Part shown: positions 31,773-43,038 of the stretch, piece after piece
Layout: every line of letters starts with the position of its first letter
Numbering within the stretch: position 1 is the first letter of the stretch
Source: Allomyces macrogynus ATCC 38327
Lineage: Eukaryota; Blastocladiomycota; Blastocladiomycetes; Blastocladiales; Blastocladiaceae
DNA: 64,000 nucleotides
NCBI GenBank assembly: GCA_000151295.1
Contig: GG745337.1
Span: 212,588 to 276,587 of the forward strand
Reading direction: 5' to 3'
The notes under the pieces: model-generated
Databases searched by the model: none
What the model was told of the DNA's origin: nothing
What the model saw: the letters and a program-made list of their open reading frames with translations, nothing else
Translations under genes and position numbers: made by a program

Positions 31773-33728
31773 GGCGGGAGCCGAGCGACCTGGTATAGTC
31801 GAACGCAGTGCGGCAAGCCGCGGCTGCTGAGGGTGCGCTGGTGCGGTGTGGTCGTCGTCGTCGTCGTCAAGGATCGTGGTCGTGGAGGAGGTTGGTATGA
31901 GTTGGTGATCACGTTTGGTGGGGGACACTGTCCCCTACCCCTCACAGGTTGTCTTGCCACCGCATCCGGCCGCGTCTGTGCTGTGCTCGCGCCGATGAGC
32001 ACCAGCAAACGAGGTCAAAGACGAACGCTAACAGACCCAAAGCCCGCGCGAGTCCAGCGCCAAAACATCGCCCGTGGGCTCGTTGCCGATTTGCGGTCAT
32101 CCTGTGCCGGTCGAGTCCAGACCGTGACCGCCAGCTTGGATCTCAGCGGGAATGGTGGTGCCTATACGAGAACGCCAATGAGACAGGAGTTCACACAGCT
32201 TTGTGTCTGGTCAGGATGGCAGCGCACCCACTTGCACAGCCACAGCGTCGTTGTTCCCTTCCAACCCGCCCGATCAATCGCCCGGCAATGGAGCCTCGTC
32301 CTCCTAATTCACTTGGCGTTTGGCGACCGGAAATGATAGCTCGAGCTCCTCCGGCTACGAGCGGCTGGCGACGTGGACTTGGGTGTGCATTGGTGGAGAG
32401 CCACATCACTCGTACATGCACATCCAGACTTCTTGCGTCCACCTCTGCCCACCTCTTGCTTTGAACGATGCTGCACAAACCATTGCGGTTTTCTTCTTGC
32501 CCCGTCACCCATGAACCCCAAACAATTTCTGCCAGACTTGGTGACTGGAACCAACCCTGTCTCCCATCGCGCTCATGAGGCTCTTCCATTGCCCTGTGTG
32601 GCAGCGTCCTTCATCACTCACCTTGCTCCCTCGTTTGCGCGCGCCCTGCCTCCTTTGAAATCCGAAAGGACACAACGTATTAATCAGGCCATATACCCAA
32701 AGGTGCTGTTTCTATCTGACAAGTCCACACAGCAATAAGCTGCATAATCACCCCAGCGCGTGGTCGCTGTCCACTAGCCAACATCGGCTTATCGATAGTT
32801 ATGGTCACGATTTGTATAAGCTCTGCCGGTTGACTCGTGTGTGTTACTTCCCATGTGCAAGCAAATTGAAGGTTGAAGGGGAGCGCATGGAATGCGACTC
32901 AGTCAGTACACTCAGCAATGCCCCGCGTGGACTGCAGGGGACAATATAGGCCCCTGGCAATGGCTGTCGATGGCCATGTCGTGTCCGGCGGAGCTGGTGG
33001 TCAAGGAGGCGTCGATGATAGTGCATGTTTGGCCAAATTGCATCGAGCATGTCACATCATTGTGAGTGTTGGGTCTGGTTGCGCGGGGTGACGCCGAGAC
33101 TGACGTGGATCCAAGTCAGAGCGAGCTCGAGGCAAGGGTGAGCAGAACCGCTAATGCTACTGTCGGCCAGGCAACTCCAGCTCGGCGACGCTGGCAACGC
33201 GGGCCGGAATGTAACAGGCCAGATACGTGAGGTAACGAGGCAAAGCGAAGTTGCGGTTGGCCTTGCGAGTCGCGGCGATATCGATGCGAAGTGTGATATG
33301 GTCGCTCCTTCATCTCTGGCCTGTGCCAACGACTGTTCATGTTGAGCACACTGCTCTGACAAATTTTATGTTTGGAGTCGAACAACTCTGGCATAACTAC
33401 CTGTAAGAAACTTGCCGAAAATGGTCAATTTGCAGCACCAAGCGCGACGTTGACGCTGACTGAAGCGGTGCTGCAGCAGTTGTCGTCCAGTCAACGAATC
33501 ACAACAACTTTCGACCAAATCCTTTGCCAGGCTCGAACCTTTCGACATTGAACGCCCTGCTCCGACCCCAGCCAAGACCCATGATTTCCAATGTGTTCGG
33601 AGCTTTCATCCATCAGATTTGCCACCATGGAATTTCAGCGCCGAGCTCCAGTCAAGTAACAGATAGTCGATGGCGGTCTTTATAAACGGCGTGCGGATAC
33701 TACGTCCACGCACTCGCTGCTCGCGCAT
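31773..33728. other. Long intergenic region, nothing coding seen
   Basis: About 2 kb without a convincing frame or family similarity. A TATA box for the next plus-strand unit lies near its right end. Confidence 0.4.
33679..33686 (+). promoter_or_regulatory. TATA box (CTTTATAAAC)
   Basis: A perfect TATAAA in GC-rich flanks, upstream of the coiled-coil gene. Confidence 0.5.
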
Positions 33729-34688
33729 GTCCTGCCGCCGACAAATCGCGATGCGCTAACAGGAGTCGCCTTCGAGGGAACATTTGGCGCCAAGCCTGCG
33801 GTCATTCGCTCGCGTCAACTGACAGAATCTGCCTTGGTCCCCGGTCGTACGTTCAGTCCACCCGCACGAGCAACGCGGCCTGCAATACGCGTGTGTTCGA
33901 TTTCTCATGCGCTGGACCCAAACGTATCTAGTCGGAACCCACCTCCGCTGTCGGTGCTGCTTAAGCTTCTGCTGGTCCGATCGCCGCCGCAACTGCTGTA
34001 ACGGATCAGGGCGCGGTGCCCGACCACAACCACCCTATTCTCGCAGAGAGCATTGACTCCAGCGCGCTCCGCGGTCGGCACCAGGAGCTCGAGACCGAGA
34101 ACCGTGCTCTCCGTGACGACTGCGCGCTTCTTGTGCAAGGGTGGCATTGGGAGGCCGTATTGCGTGCGTGGTTCCATTTTGTGGCACCGCCCGATTTCTC
34201 CACTACCCGAACGAGTGGATTGACGCGGCGTCCAGGTCGATCTCTCCTCCACCTCGCGGAAGTCGAGGAACGGTCGCGCCGCACTGCCGAGGAAGCGGCG
34301 CTGTGGAAAGAGCTCGCCACGTATGCGGACTGGCGCATCGAGCGCCAGGCGACGGGTGCGTTGTTGTTGTACCGCTCCCGCGTCTCTCGCATGTCGGGCA
34401 CCCACGAATCTCTTCATCCTCGACCTGTTGGAACGGGATGAGGAAATTGCAGCGTTGCAACGGACCGTGTGGGAGCTCCGCGCTGACCACGACCATGACC
34501 CTGACCACGACCGCGAGTCTTTGCGCAGGCGTCGTGAGCGTGACCAACCGGGTCACTCGCTGCCTCCCACGACGGTGCGCCGGTCCGTCGCGACCGTGCG
34601 GTCGACGACCACGACGACTGCGACCACGGAGCTCGACTTGGCGCCACCGCATGAACGCTCCGCGACGCTCCAGCGCCTGGCAAACTGA
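33729..34688 (+). CDS. Hypothetical coiled-coil protein, 5' end unresolved
   Basis: Coding signal is clearest from about 33995. It contains a heptad-like helix (ALRGRHQELETENRALRDD), then EVEERSRRTAEEAALWKEL. A splice at 34356-34452 (GTGCGT...TTGCAG) joins 'ATALQRTVWEL' and leads to an Arg/Asp/His-rich stretch, a Thr-rich stretch and a stop at 34688. An upstream exon (GVAFEGTFGAKPAVIRSRQL, 33773-33846) may join through an intron from 33847 (GTACGT) to about 33965. No in-frame start Met was found; the only early ATG (33729) is in another frame, so a first exon is missing or the gene is damaged. No family is recognised. The TATA box at 33679 supports transcription from here. Confidence 0.4.
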
Positions 34689-35908
34689 GGGTCCCGGTTG
34701 TGTCGGCGACCAGCTCGCGAAGATGGCGAAATCAACGACGACGATTCACCTCCTGAACGCATGCGCGACGGCTTGTTCTTGCATCACTGAGCACTCTTGG
34801 CGGATCACCCCAGGGCATGGTCGCCATCCACTTGCCTACGTCACAAGAACCAAGGTGGATGTGCACGCGGAAAACATGATTCCAACAGCTTTGTTGCCAT
34901 CCGTACCTGCTCACCAACCCCAGCGTCCCTAGACTAACTCCCTTTCATAATCGCCAGGGAGCGACTCGAAACGAGCACGGGGTCTCATGTGCATGGCCAA
35001 GCACAGTCGACACCCGCTGTGGAATGCAAGGGTGCCTCTGGAAGTCCGCCTGGAAAGGTGGTCCAAGCCAGAGTCCCTCGCAACGAATACACGAGTACCA
35101 GCGCTCGGCCAAGCGCGGAGGTGCTATTAGCAGATATGAATAGAAAAGCGTTGCTTTTGGTGTTTATTGCTCAGAATACCGCCGTCATGCCGGTCTACCA
35201 GGGCGATCGACGCGCGATTGGCTCTTCTCAAACCGTCTCGTCTCGGGCGTCATCGTCACTTTCGATCCCTGTCATGCCGGCGAGGGAACTTGGAACCGTT
35301 GTCAATCTGCAAATGGAGACCGTTGGCTGTTAGGCTACCAAGCATCAGCCAACAATCGCGCGCAGTGCAAACTGGGTGGGGAAGTGATAAAACAGCTGAA
35401 AGATTACAGTTATTATTAAGGAGTGTCGGTTCCGGCCCTGAGCGAGCATCGGCGGCATTGGTCGTGGCCTACGTCAATGCTGCCAGCGAAACGGAATAGT
35501 AGTTCCGATCAGGCCGCGTCCAAGTTCGTCGCCAGCTGACGAGGCCATGTCGCAAACACACTTCGATTCCAATTACGTTCGCTCCGTCTCCTCTTTTGGT
35601 TGGTCGACACGGCGACAGACGATTGTGACGCTGTCTCAGACTGAGGCTGCGATTCTCCAGCAATGTCTTTGAGACCTCCCTTGTAAACGATAACTGTGAA
35701 TGAATTGCATGCCTTGTGCATTTCGCTTCCCGACCGTTCTGATCCACGCGCCAAGTGTCGCGGCCCTTGCCCACCCCGCATCAACGCTTACTCTGGAACC
35801 GCCCGATTCAATAAATAACGGCTTTCCATCCCACTCTCCCTCCTCGCTACACAACCACTCCAAGTTCCCGCGGTATAATACACCTCCCCATCCCCATCTC
35901 CATTCTCC
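34689..35908. other. Convergent intergenic region
   Basis: No gene seen between the coiled-coil gene and the 3' end of the MOK kinase. Confidence 0.4.
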
Positions 35909-37962
35909 TCACTGCCCAAACCGACTCGTCTTCCGATCTGCCCCCTCCTCCCCTTGCGCCGCATTTCCACCGCCATGCTCGCTCCCGCCCGCGACGTGCG
36001 CCTTGGCCGGTTTCCGCACATGCGGGCCGGGCGCCGGCGCGCGGATGACCACATGGTGCCCCGCCGGCGGAATCCGCGGTAACGGCAGCGTCAACTCCGT
36101 CGGTTTCTTGACCGCCATCCTCGCCGGCGCCAGTGGCGGGTGCGGCGCGTGCGGCGCATGCGCCGCACTGGTCGTCGGCCCAAGCGTGGGCAGGAGCGGT
36201 TTCGGCGGCCCCGCGTGCGACGATGTCGATCCCGACGGGGCCGCGGCCGGGTCACGTTTCCGCCGTAGCAGGCGCATCAGGTACCCGTCGTTCGCGTTGG
36301 CTGGGTTTGAAGACGCGCCCGTGCCCACGGCGGGTGGTGCGGCCGGCGGTGGTGGTGGCGGCCGCCCGTGCGAACTCAGCGGTTCCTCGGAGTGTCGCCT
36401 CGTCACGAGCCCGGTGTACTTGTACGCGGCGCGCGGGTGCAGCGGCGCGCTCGGATCGGCGGTCGGTTCGGCGTGCATGGCCGCTGCGACCACGTGCGCG
36501 AAGTTGGATCCCGGCACGGCAGCGGCAGGTGGTGCCGGCGCGTGGTGCGCGGTCGGTGCGGCGGTGGCATTGGCAGCGGCGGCGATCTGGCCCTGGTAGA
36601 GAGCTTGTGTGGCCGGCGGGAGTTCCGAAAAGTCGGTCGAGCGGAAGAAGGCGTGTGCAAGGGCTTGTGTCGCGGAGTACCGGTCGTCGGGCGTGTATTC
36701 GAGGAGTTTGAGCAGCAGCGCGTGGCAGTCGCCGCTGAAGGGCGCGGGCAGGAGGATGCCGGTGCCTTCGGTCACGGGGAAGGTGAATTTGCCCTGCGGG
36801 TGCGGGAGCGGGCCGTGAGCGGGGAGTGGAAGAGGAGAAAAGAGAAAAAGATGAGCGCACCTCCATCTTGGGCCCCATGATCGCGCGCAGCTGCACGTCC
36901 GAAGGCGACCCCATGACCTTGTGGATGCGGTGCAGTTGGTCGAGCGCGTCGGCGCCGGGGAAGAGCGGCTGTCTGATGACAAGGACACGGGGTCAGCGCA
37001 CGCGCACATCGGCAACGGCAAAATGAAGCGCGACACGCACTTGGTGATCGACTCGTAGAGCACGCACCCGGCGCCCCACATGTCCATCTTGTAATTGTAC
37101 TTGCCCGACGTGAGCAGCGTCTCGGGCGGGCGATACCAGCGCGTGGCAATGTACTCGGTGAACGGGCCTTTCGAGTGCACGCCGCGACAGGACCCGAGGT
37201 CGGCCAGCTTGACAATGACGCTGTCGCGAATCAGAATGTTCTACCGCATGGCCAACTGAGATGAGCACTCGGAAGCAAATATGACGTGAAGCGCGTCGAC
37301 GAACGCACCTCGGGCTTGATATCGCGGTGGAAGATACCCTTGGAGTGCAGGAACTCGAGCCCCTTGCAAATCTGGAAGAACCAGAGCTTGATTTTGGCCT
37401 CGGTGATGGCGGTCGTTTTCTTGGCGACAAGGTCGTAGAGGTTGCAGTCCATGAGCTCAAAGGCCAGGTAGAGCGTGCCGGACCCGGCGTCACTAGTCCG
37501 TGGAAAATTGGTGTGAGGCCAACAGTTTCGTTCGTGCGGGTTCTGACGAAAAGAAAACCGTACAAGAGAATATCCTCGAGCTGAATCAGGTTCGGGTGCG
37601 GGTTGACGCGCTTGAGGGCCTGGATTTCGCGCAAACACTCGACCTCCTCTAAACTAGTGCAGGGGGGTGGCGGGGTCCGATGGTGAGCGGACGAGCGATA
37701 ACGACGGTGCTTGACAAGAACATGAGGAAAGCAACCTCTTGAACCGCTTCTTGAACCGCTTCATGGCGAGCGTGCGGCCCGTGAGCCGGTGCTTCATGCG
37801 CAGCACTTGCGAAAAAGTGCCCTCGCCGAGCTTGCCCTGCACGCGAAAATCGCCTTCTACTCATTGAAAGCTTGTCAGTGATGAGCACCGAAATCCATCC
37901 ATCATCCCCGGCACCCGTCGGCGCAGCAACAGCCGCTGCGTACCAGCTTCATTCTGCGACAT
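35909..37962 (-). CDS. MOK: MOK-type serine/threonine kinase (MAPK/MAK/MRK-overlapping)
   Basis: The 536-residue product has an N-terminal kinase domain: Gly loop GKLGEGTFSQV (14-24), Lys39, Glu56, FHRDIKPEN (131-139), DLG in place of DFG (152-154), activation loop TEY (166-168) and TRWYRPPE. 'LREIQALKRVNPHPNLI' and 'PLFPGADALDQLHRIHKVMG' match the MOK subgroup of ciliary RCK kinases better than MAK or CDKs. MOK homologues act in cilia or flagella. A Pro/Ala-rich disordered tail of about 220 residues follows. Six introns are at 37857-37943, 37654-37735, 37493-37563, 37241-37308, 36973-37040 and 36794-36860. The first exon is only 19 nt (MSQNEA). Phases agree and the sum is a multiple of three. 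The start at 37962 is fixed by splicing into the Gly-loop exon. Confidence 0.88.
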
Positions 37963-39527
37963 TTTGTCGTTTCTGTGCAGGTGCGTGGCGTGCGTGGCGT
38001 GCGGAGCGTGAGAAACGTGCGGAGCGTGTGCTGCGTGTGATACGGCGCCCGCGGGCGGCGGTAATGGCGGACCGGCAGCGGGAGCCGCAGCGATGGCCGG
38101 CAATAACGGCGCCGCAGAGACCGGAGCCGTCGACAACGACGACGTAGGCGGCGACGCAGCGGCGGCAGCGTCTCCAAAGCACAGGAGGATTTCGGGCGGC
38201 GGCAGTTTCGGGCGGCGGCAGTTTCGGGCAGGCGGCCGGTCACGGTACGGGCAGCCGACTGCAGCGAGTGCGAGCGGCGGACGGGCGCGGACACAGTGCA
38301 ACGCGCGGGATGAGCGGCGGGATGATGACGGCGGCGGTGCGAGCGATGCGCAGAGTACGGCGGGCAGTTGGTGAGAGGAGGAGCGAACGGCGGCCAGCAG
38401 AGGGGCAGGGCCTCGGTTGCGACTTGAGAAAAGTGGAGCCAAGGCGCAGCGAGCAGCAGCAGGGACCGACGAGTCTCGTCGAGACGCGGCTGTGCGTCCA
38501 CTCGCTAACCAATTGCCCACCGCGGCCCCACCGCCACGTCGCGATGATGCCGCGCGTCGGCCGGCAGACGGCACGCGCGCGCGCAGAGCGTCGGCCGCGA
38601 TGCGCGCTCTGGATGGCCGAGTGGGTCCACCCGTGTCGGAAAAATTGCAGGCCGCCAATGAGGGAGCCGTGCGAACGATACGATGCGGATTCGCTTCCCT
38701 CGATGCAATGCGGCGCGACCGCGGGCTCCGAGCGCGCGTCTCGTCGCGGCCGCTCGATGCGTCTAGTCGGTCTAGTGGCGCACAGCGCCGGGCTTCGTCT
38801 ATCGTCTTGTCCCGGCCCGTCCGTCGAGGGCGAGCGGGAAGTCGGCTCCGCGCGGCACGTTACGCTTGCGTGTTGAGGGCGGCGGCGGGCACGGTCCAAA
38901 CGAAAGCATCAACCGACTCGATGGCTTGCGGACGAAGGGCTGGACGTAGACGATGCGGCTTCCAGATCCAGCGCGGCGGGGCGGGGCGGGGCGGGGGCGA
39001 TGTTGCGGATCCTGTTTGGAGCTGCAAGTTGCTGCTGCTGCCTCCAGGGCCAGCTTGCCGTGCGAAACAAAGGGAATTGGTCGGGCGTGCAAATCAGCGG
39101 CCAAGTCCCAGCAGAAGGCCAGTGTCGCCACCGCTCTGTTGCCTGTAGTTTGAGAGCGGCATGGCCATGATTATACGACAAATTTTGCCCAGGAAATGCG
39201 CCCCGATCTCTCTGCGATGACAGCGACGCGACGGCGCGCGTGTCGCTGGTGTGACTTTGAAACACACGTGGAAATGGCGTGAATGTGACTTGGACCATCT
39301 GTCTTTGCAGCTCACGACTGTGCTCATCACCGACGACGACACCGACGAGGATATTCAGCCCGTCACGATGGCCTGCATGGCAATGGGCAACGTGCACGAG
39401 CAGCAAAGAAGAGGGACAATTTCAGCAAAAAATGGGCGCAGGTTTATATGATACACGAAACGATTTACACGGCAAGCAAGCGAGGAGACAACATTTCAAA
39501 ACTGGAGTTCCGCAACACGCGGAACAC
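37963..39527. other. Intergenic region upstream of MOK
   Basis: GC-rich, with G/C triplet-rich stretches (38150-38400) that make long but meaningless frames. No gene accepted. Confidence 0.4.
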
Positions 39528-40745
39528 TTAGCAGAACGTGGCCGGGTGGGCAACCGTCGCCGAATGCGCGTCAATTGACTGCGCCTGGCCCTGAGCCTGC
39601 ACGGCCGAGACGTTGGCGCCGGACGCATCAATCGACTGCGTCTGGAACTGGGCCTGCTGAGCGAACACGTCGGCGTTGCCGTGGCCCGAGACGTCGACAG
39701 ACTGGGTCTGCGCCTGCGCCTGCTGCGCAAACACATCGGCGTGGCCGTGGCCATGGCCTGACACATCGGCCGACTGCGTCTGGAATTGGGCCTGCTGAGC
39801 GAACACGTCGGCGTGGAAGTTACCCGAGGCCGAAATCGTCTGGTCCTGGAATTGCGCCTGCTGAGCGAACACGTCAGCGTGACCTTGACCATGCGCGCCG
39901 ATCGACTGTGTCTGCGCCTGGAACTGCTGCGCGAGCGCGTCGAACCCGTGGCCGAACGCCGACGTCACATCAACGTGCTGGCCCTGGAACTGCGCCTGGA
40001 GCGCGGAGATGTCGAAGTTGCCGAACCACGAGCCGTCGGCGTGCTGCACGGCACCCTGGTGAGCGACAACGTACGAGCCGTCATCGTGGCAGTGACCGTG
40101 GCCGTGGGCGTGACCGGCGCCGTGCGACGAGACCTCGACCGTCTGCTGCTGCGCCTGCGCCTGTGTCGCCGAGATGTTGGCCGAACCGTGACCCGCGGCG
40201 GCGGTCGAAACATCCGCCGACTGGTACTGGCCCTGCGCCTGGGCAACGTTCACCGACGACGAACCGGCGGCCGAAACGTCAGCGTGCTGGAACTGAGCCT
40301 GGCCCTGTTCGACCGAGACGTTGGCGCCCGGCGTGGCAGCCAGCGGCCGACGATGCGTCAAGCGACTGGTGCTGAGCCTGGCCCTGGGCAACCGACACGT
40401 TGGCGCCGCCCGACACGTCGACCGACTGCGTCTGGAACTGGCCCTGCGAAACCGACACGTTACCCGACGCATGAANNNNNNNNNNNNNNNNNNNNNNNNN
40501 NNNNNNNNNNNNNNNNNNNNNNNNNNNNNNNNNNNNNNNNNNNNNNNNNNNNNNNNNNNNNNNNNNNNNNNNNNNNNNNNNNNNNNNNNNNNNNNNNNNN
40601 NNNCTGCCCCTGCACTGCGCCTGCGTCGCCGACACGCTCGCGCCCGACGCGGTCGCATGCTGCGCCTGCAGCTGCGCCTGCGTCGCCGAGACGCCGGCAC
40701 CCGACACGTCGAGGTGCTGGAACTGCGCCTGCAGCTGCGCCACGT
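39528..40745 (-). repeat. Array of about 60-70 nt coding repeats
   Basis: Imperfect direct repeats encode the VSxxQxQxQ / ADVFAQQAQFQTQS units. The most alike are the four ADVFAQQAQ units at the 3' end (about 39640-39890). The assembly gap lies inside the array, as expected for repeats that are hard to assemble. Confidence 0.8.
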
Positions 40746-41152
40746 CGGCGGTCGAAGCGGGAGCGGCCGTCTGGTGCGCGGCCTCGGGCGCCGCCGGCGC
40801 GGCGGTCGTGGTCGTCGTGGCCGTGGGGGCGGCAGGCGCGGCGGTCGACTGGACCGGGGCCGACTCGAGCGCGATCGGCGCGCCCTCGACCGGAGCGGGG
40901 GTCGTCTCGGGGGCGGGGACGTTGTCGAGCGTGTTGGGCGCGTTCTCGCCGGGGGCGGCGGGGCCCGTCGTGGGGCCCGCGGTCACGATGGAGGTGGGGA
41001 CAGCCTCGGGGGGCGGGGTCGCGGTGAGGAGGGGCGAAGCCTAGATGCGAGGAGAGGCAAGGAGTCGGATCAGTTGAGGAATTCCGGCTGGGTCGGTCGG
41101 GTGGGGCGCCGGCACGTACGGGAAGAGAAGTGGTGGTGGGGACGGCCTCCAT
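39528..41152 (-). CDS. Gln/Ala/Ser repeat protein, interrupted by a gap
   Basis: After a short first exon (MEAVPTTTSLP) and an intron at 41041-41119 (GTACGT...ATCTAG), the protein has a Pro/Thr/Ala-rich lead-in. It then has at least sixteen imperfect repeats of 19-24 residues built on [N/D]VSxxQxQxQxQSxDVSG or ADVFAQQAQFQTQS. Polar and small or hydrophobic residues alternate, as in a beta-strand. A His-rich island (HAHGHGHCHDD) interrupts the array. There is no signal peptide or membrane segment, and Cys is nearly absent. A 128-nt N gap (40476-40603) hides some repeats. Around 40335-40350 the frame changes by one base with no possible intron: 'SLDASS' is in one frame and 'ATPGANVSVEQGQ' in another. 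So the sequence has an error or the gene a frameshift. The product is unrecognised. Confidence 0.65.
40476..40603. other. Assembly gap (128 N)
   Basis: A run of N inside the repeat protein gene. Confidence 1.
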
Positions 41153-41229
41153 GGTGGTGAATTTGATTGATGGCAGACGATGAGGATTCGAGAGCTGAAT
41201 GCTGCTTCATCGCGATGGGGGAGGCCGGA

Positions 41230-41236
41230 TTTATAG
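41230..41236 (-). promoter_or_regulatory. TATA box of the repeat protein gene
   Basis: CTATAAA on the minus strand, about 78 nt upstream of the ATG at 41152. The plus strand reads GGATTTATAGCGG, like the boxes of the inhibitor genes. Confidence 0.6.
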
Positions 41237-42312
41237 CGGCGCGCGCGTGCGGAGGAGGGGTCACTGGCCGTTCCATCACGGACACAGAGCGCGTGTGCCC
41301 AAGCTTCGACGTGAACCTTGCCGTGCACGATGGCGCGACCGCGGTCGACGAGGCTGGACCGCAATGGTGGACAAGGTGCTGGCGCCACGCAGGTGCCTCT
41401 CGCTTGGTGGACCGCGGTTGCGATCGCGTCTCGCACATGCCACACACGTTGCGACGGCAAGGCATCAGCCTGCATCAGAGGCGGATCAAAGTCCCTCGAC
41501 AGGGATGGGCAGGCATGTCGTTGGGAACCTTTTCTGGAACCGCCCACACGCACAGGTTTGGGTCGAGGCGTTCTCCACTTTGCTCCTGCGAGCTTGGCTG
41601 CGCTTGACTGCGTTCTTGGAAGGCACCGTCATGACATCCTTCACCGCGATCTGGTCGCGTGCCCAGCGCCGACCATTTGGATTCATTCTCGCGCCATCAA
41701 CCCCTGGAGGGAGCGTCGCGCGGTACCGCCAGGGGTTCTATGGTACCGCTCCCATCTGGCGTGCTACATGTCAAAGACGTGTGCTGACGACGGGAGAATG
41801 TCGCGCGCATGAGTTCAAATCGACAGATTTTCGCAGCCCAGAGAGAGTACTCTTCTCTGAAGCTTGGATGTCATGGAACGGCCGCAGCTGGTCAGTGATG
41901 ATGCTCGTGAAGCACCATCGCGCCGACCGCCGTCGCCCTGGATCGCGTCTCAGCAAGCTCTTTTTTTCTTTGCGGTCCACGCTCAGATCCTCCGTCAAGT
42001 CGACCGATTGCTGGTTGGGAGCACCGCGCAAGGGCAAGGGCAGTAGGCATGATTCGCAAAGAGCCGTGTTGTTCCGCATCACAGTCAATCGCAGTCATCT
42101 TCAAAGCGCGTGGCAGTTCCACGCAATGGAGCAGCGCCGTATCATGGGTCGACGGACCGTTCGTGCTCTGTAATGCTTTGCCACTTGTCTTGCAGACTGT
42201 TCGCGGTCAGCTGCATTCGACATAACGTGACATGCAGTATTGCTGTCTTCTGGTGTACATCCTCGAATCCTCGGCGAGCCGTCGTTTTGATGCGGCAACG
42301 AAGTGATCTGCG

Positions 42313-42503
42313 GTCAACATAGATGCTGCTAGCGCCGGCTGAGACCAGGTGGTGGGAGAAGACGCGCGAATGCATGATGAGCCGCCAATGGACGCTTGAT
42401 CGGGCCGGCATTTATGGTTGGGGACGAATGACACGAGCAACTTTTGATGCAATGGCCAACGCTCTTCCTTCTTGATCAGCGCCAGTTCGAGTTGTATATC
42501 GGA
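42313..42503 (+). repeat. Inverted repeat, left arm
   Basis: The arm is the near-identical reverse complement of 42584-42787, with scattered substitutions and one short indel near the outer end. The central part around GCATTTATGGTTGGGGACGA is identical in both arms. Confidence 0.85.
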
Positions 42504-42583
42504 TGCGGGTGAGAGGAGCGCATGCGATGCACCGATCAAGCTGCTGGTCATTCGCATGATATCAACTTTACAAAGGCCGAGAT

Positions 42584-42787
42584 TCCGATATACAGCTCGA
42601 ACCGGCGCTGATCGAGAAGGAAGAGCGTTGGCCATTGCATCAAAAGTTGCTCGTGTCATTCGTCCCCAACCATAAATGCCGGCCCGATCAAGCGTCCATT
42701 GGCGGCTCATCATGCATTCGCACGTCTTCTCCATCACGTTCTCCACCACCTGGTCTTGGCCGGTGCCAGCAGCGTCCTTGTCGACCA
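42584..42787 (-). repeat. Inverted repeat, right arm
   Basis: Reverse-complement partner of 42313-42503; the spacer is 80 nt. The outer part carries a short insertion (around CATCACGTTCTC) missing from the left arm. Confidence 0.85.
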
Positions 42788-42882
42788 AGAGTGACCGCAA
42801 GCTGCTCCACAAACAGGTTCCGCCGGCTTGCGGTGGGTTGAGGTCTGACGTGGTCGTGTGTGCATTCGACTTGGTTTGCTTT

Positions 42883-42891
42883 TGACATAAA
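42883..42891 (+). promoter_or_regulatory. TATA-like element upstream of the Rab gene
   Basis: TGACATAAAC lies about 150 nt before the Rab ATG at 43039. Confidence 0.3.
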
Positions 42892-43038
42892 CCTCGCAAC
42901 ATTCGAGTTCCTGCAACTTCGTCGACAGCAACGACCGCACCAACAACCAACACTTGACGAGCAGCATTCCAGCCTGATCAACTCCCCGCATTGGACTCAA
43001 CTGCATCAGAAACCGCGATCCTCAGCTCTCCAACCACC

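Larger units (their letters stand above)
41153..43038. other. Intergenic region containing a long inverted repeat
   Basis: No gene accepted. It holds the promoter of the repeat protein at its left end, a large inverted repeat (42313-42787) and the Rab promoter at its right end. Long minus-strand frames here cross both repeat arms and do not resemble proteins. Confidence 0.5.

Noticed and set aside
34040..34230. Additional intron in the coiled-coil gene (34141-34228)
   Set aside because: The donor and acceptor phases do not match, and the frame is open through it.
38240..38899. Overlapping long frames on both strands upstream of MOK
   Set aside because: Arg/Ala/Ser-rich translations without domains; typical of GC-rich non-coding DNA.
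42207..42953. 248-codon minus-strand frame
   Set aside because: It crosses both arms of the inverted repeat and encodes no recognisable protein.
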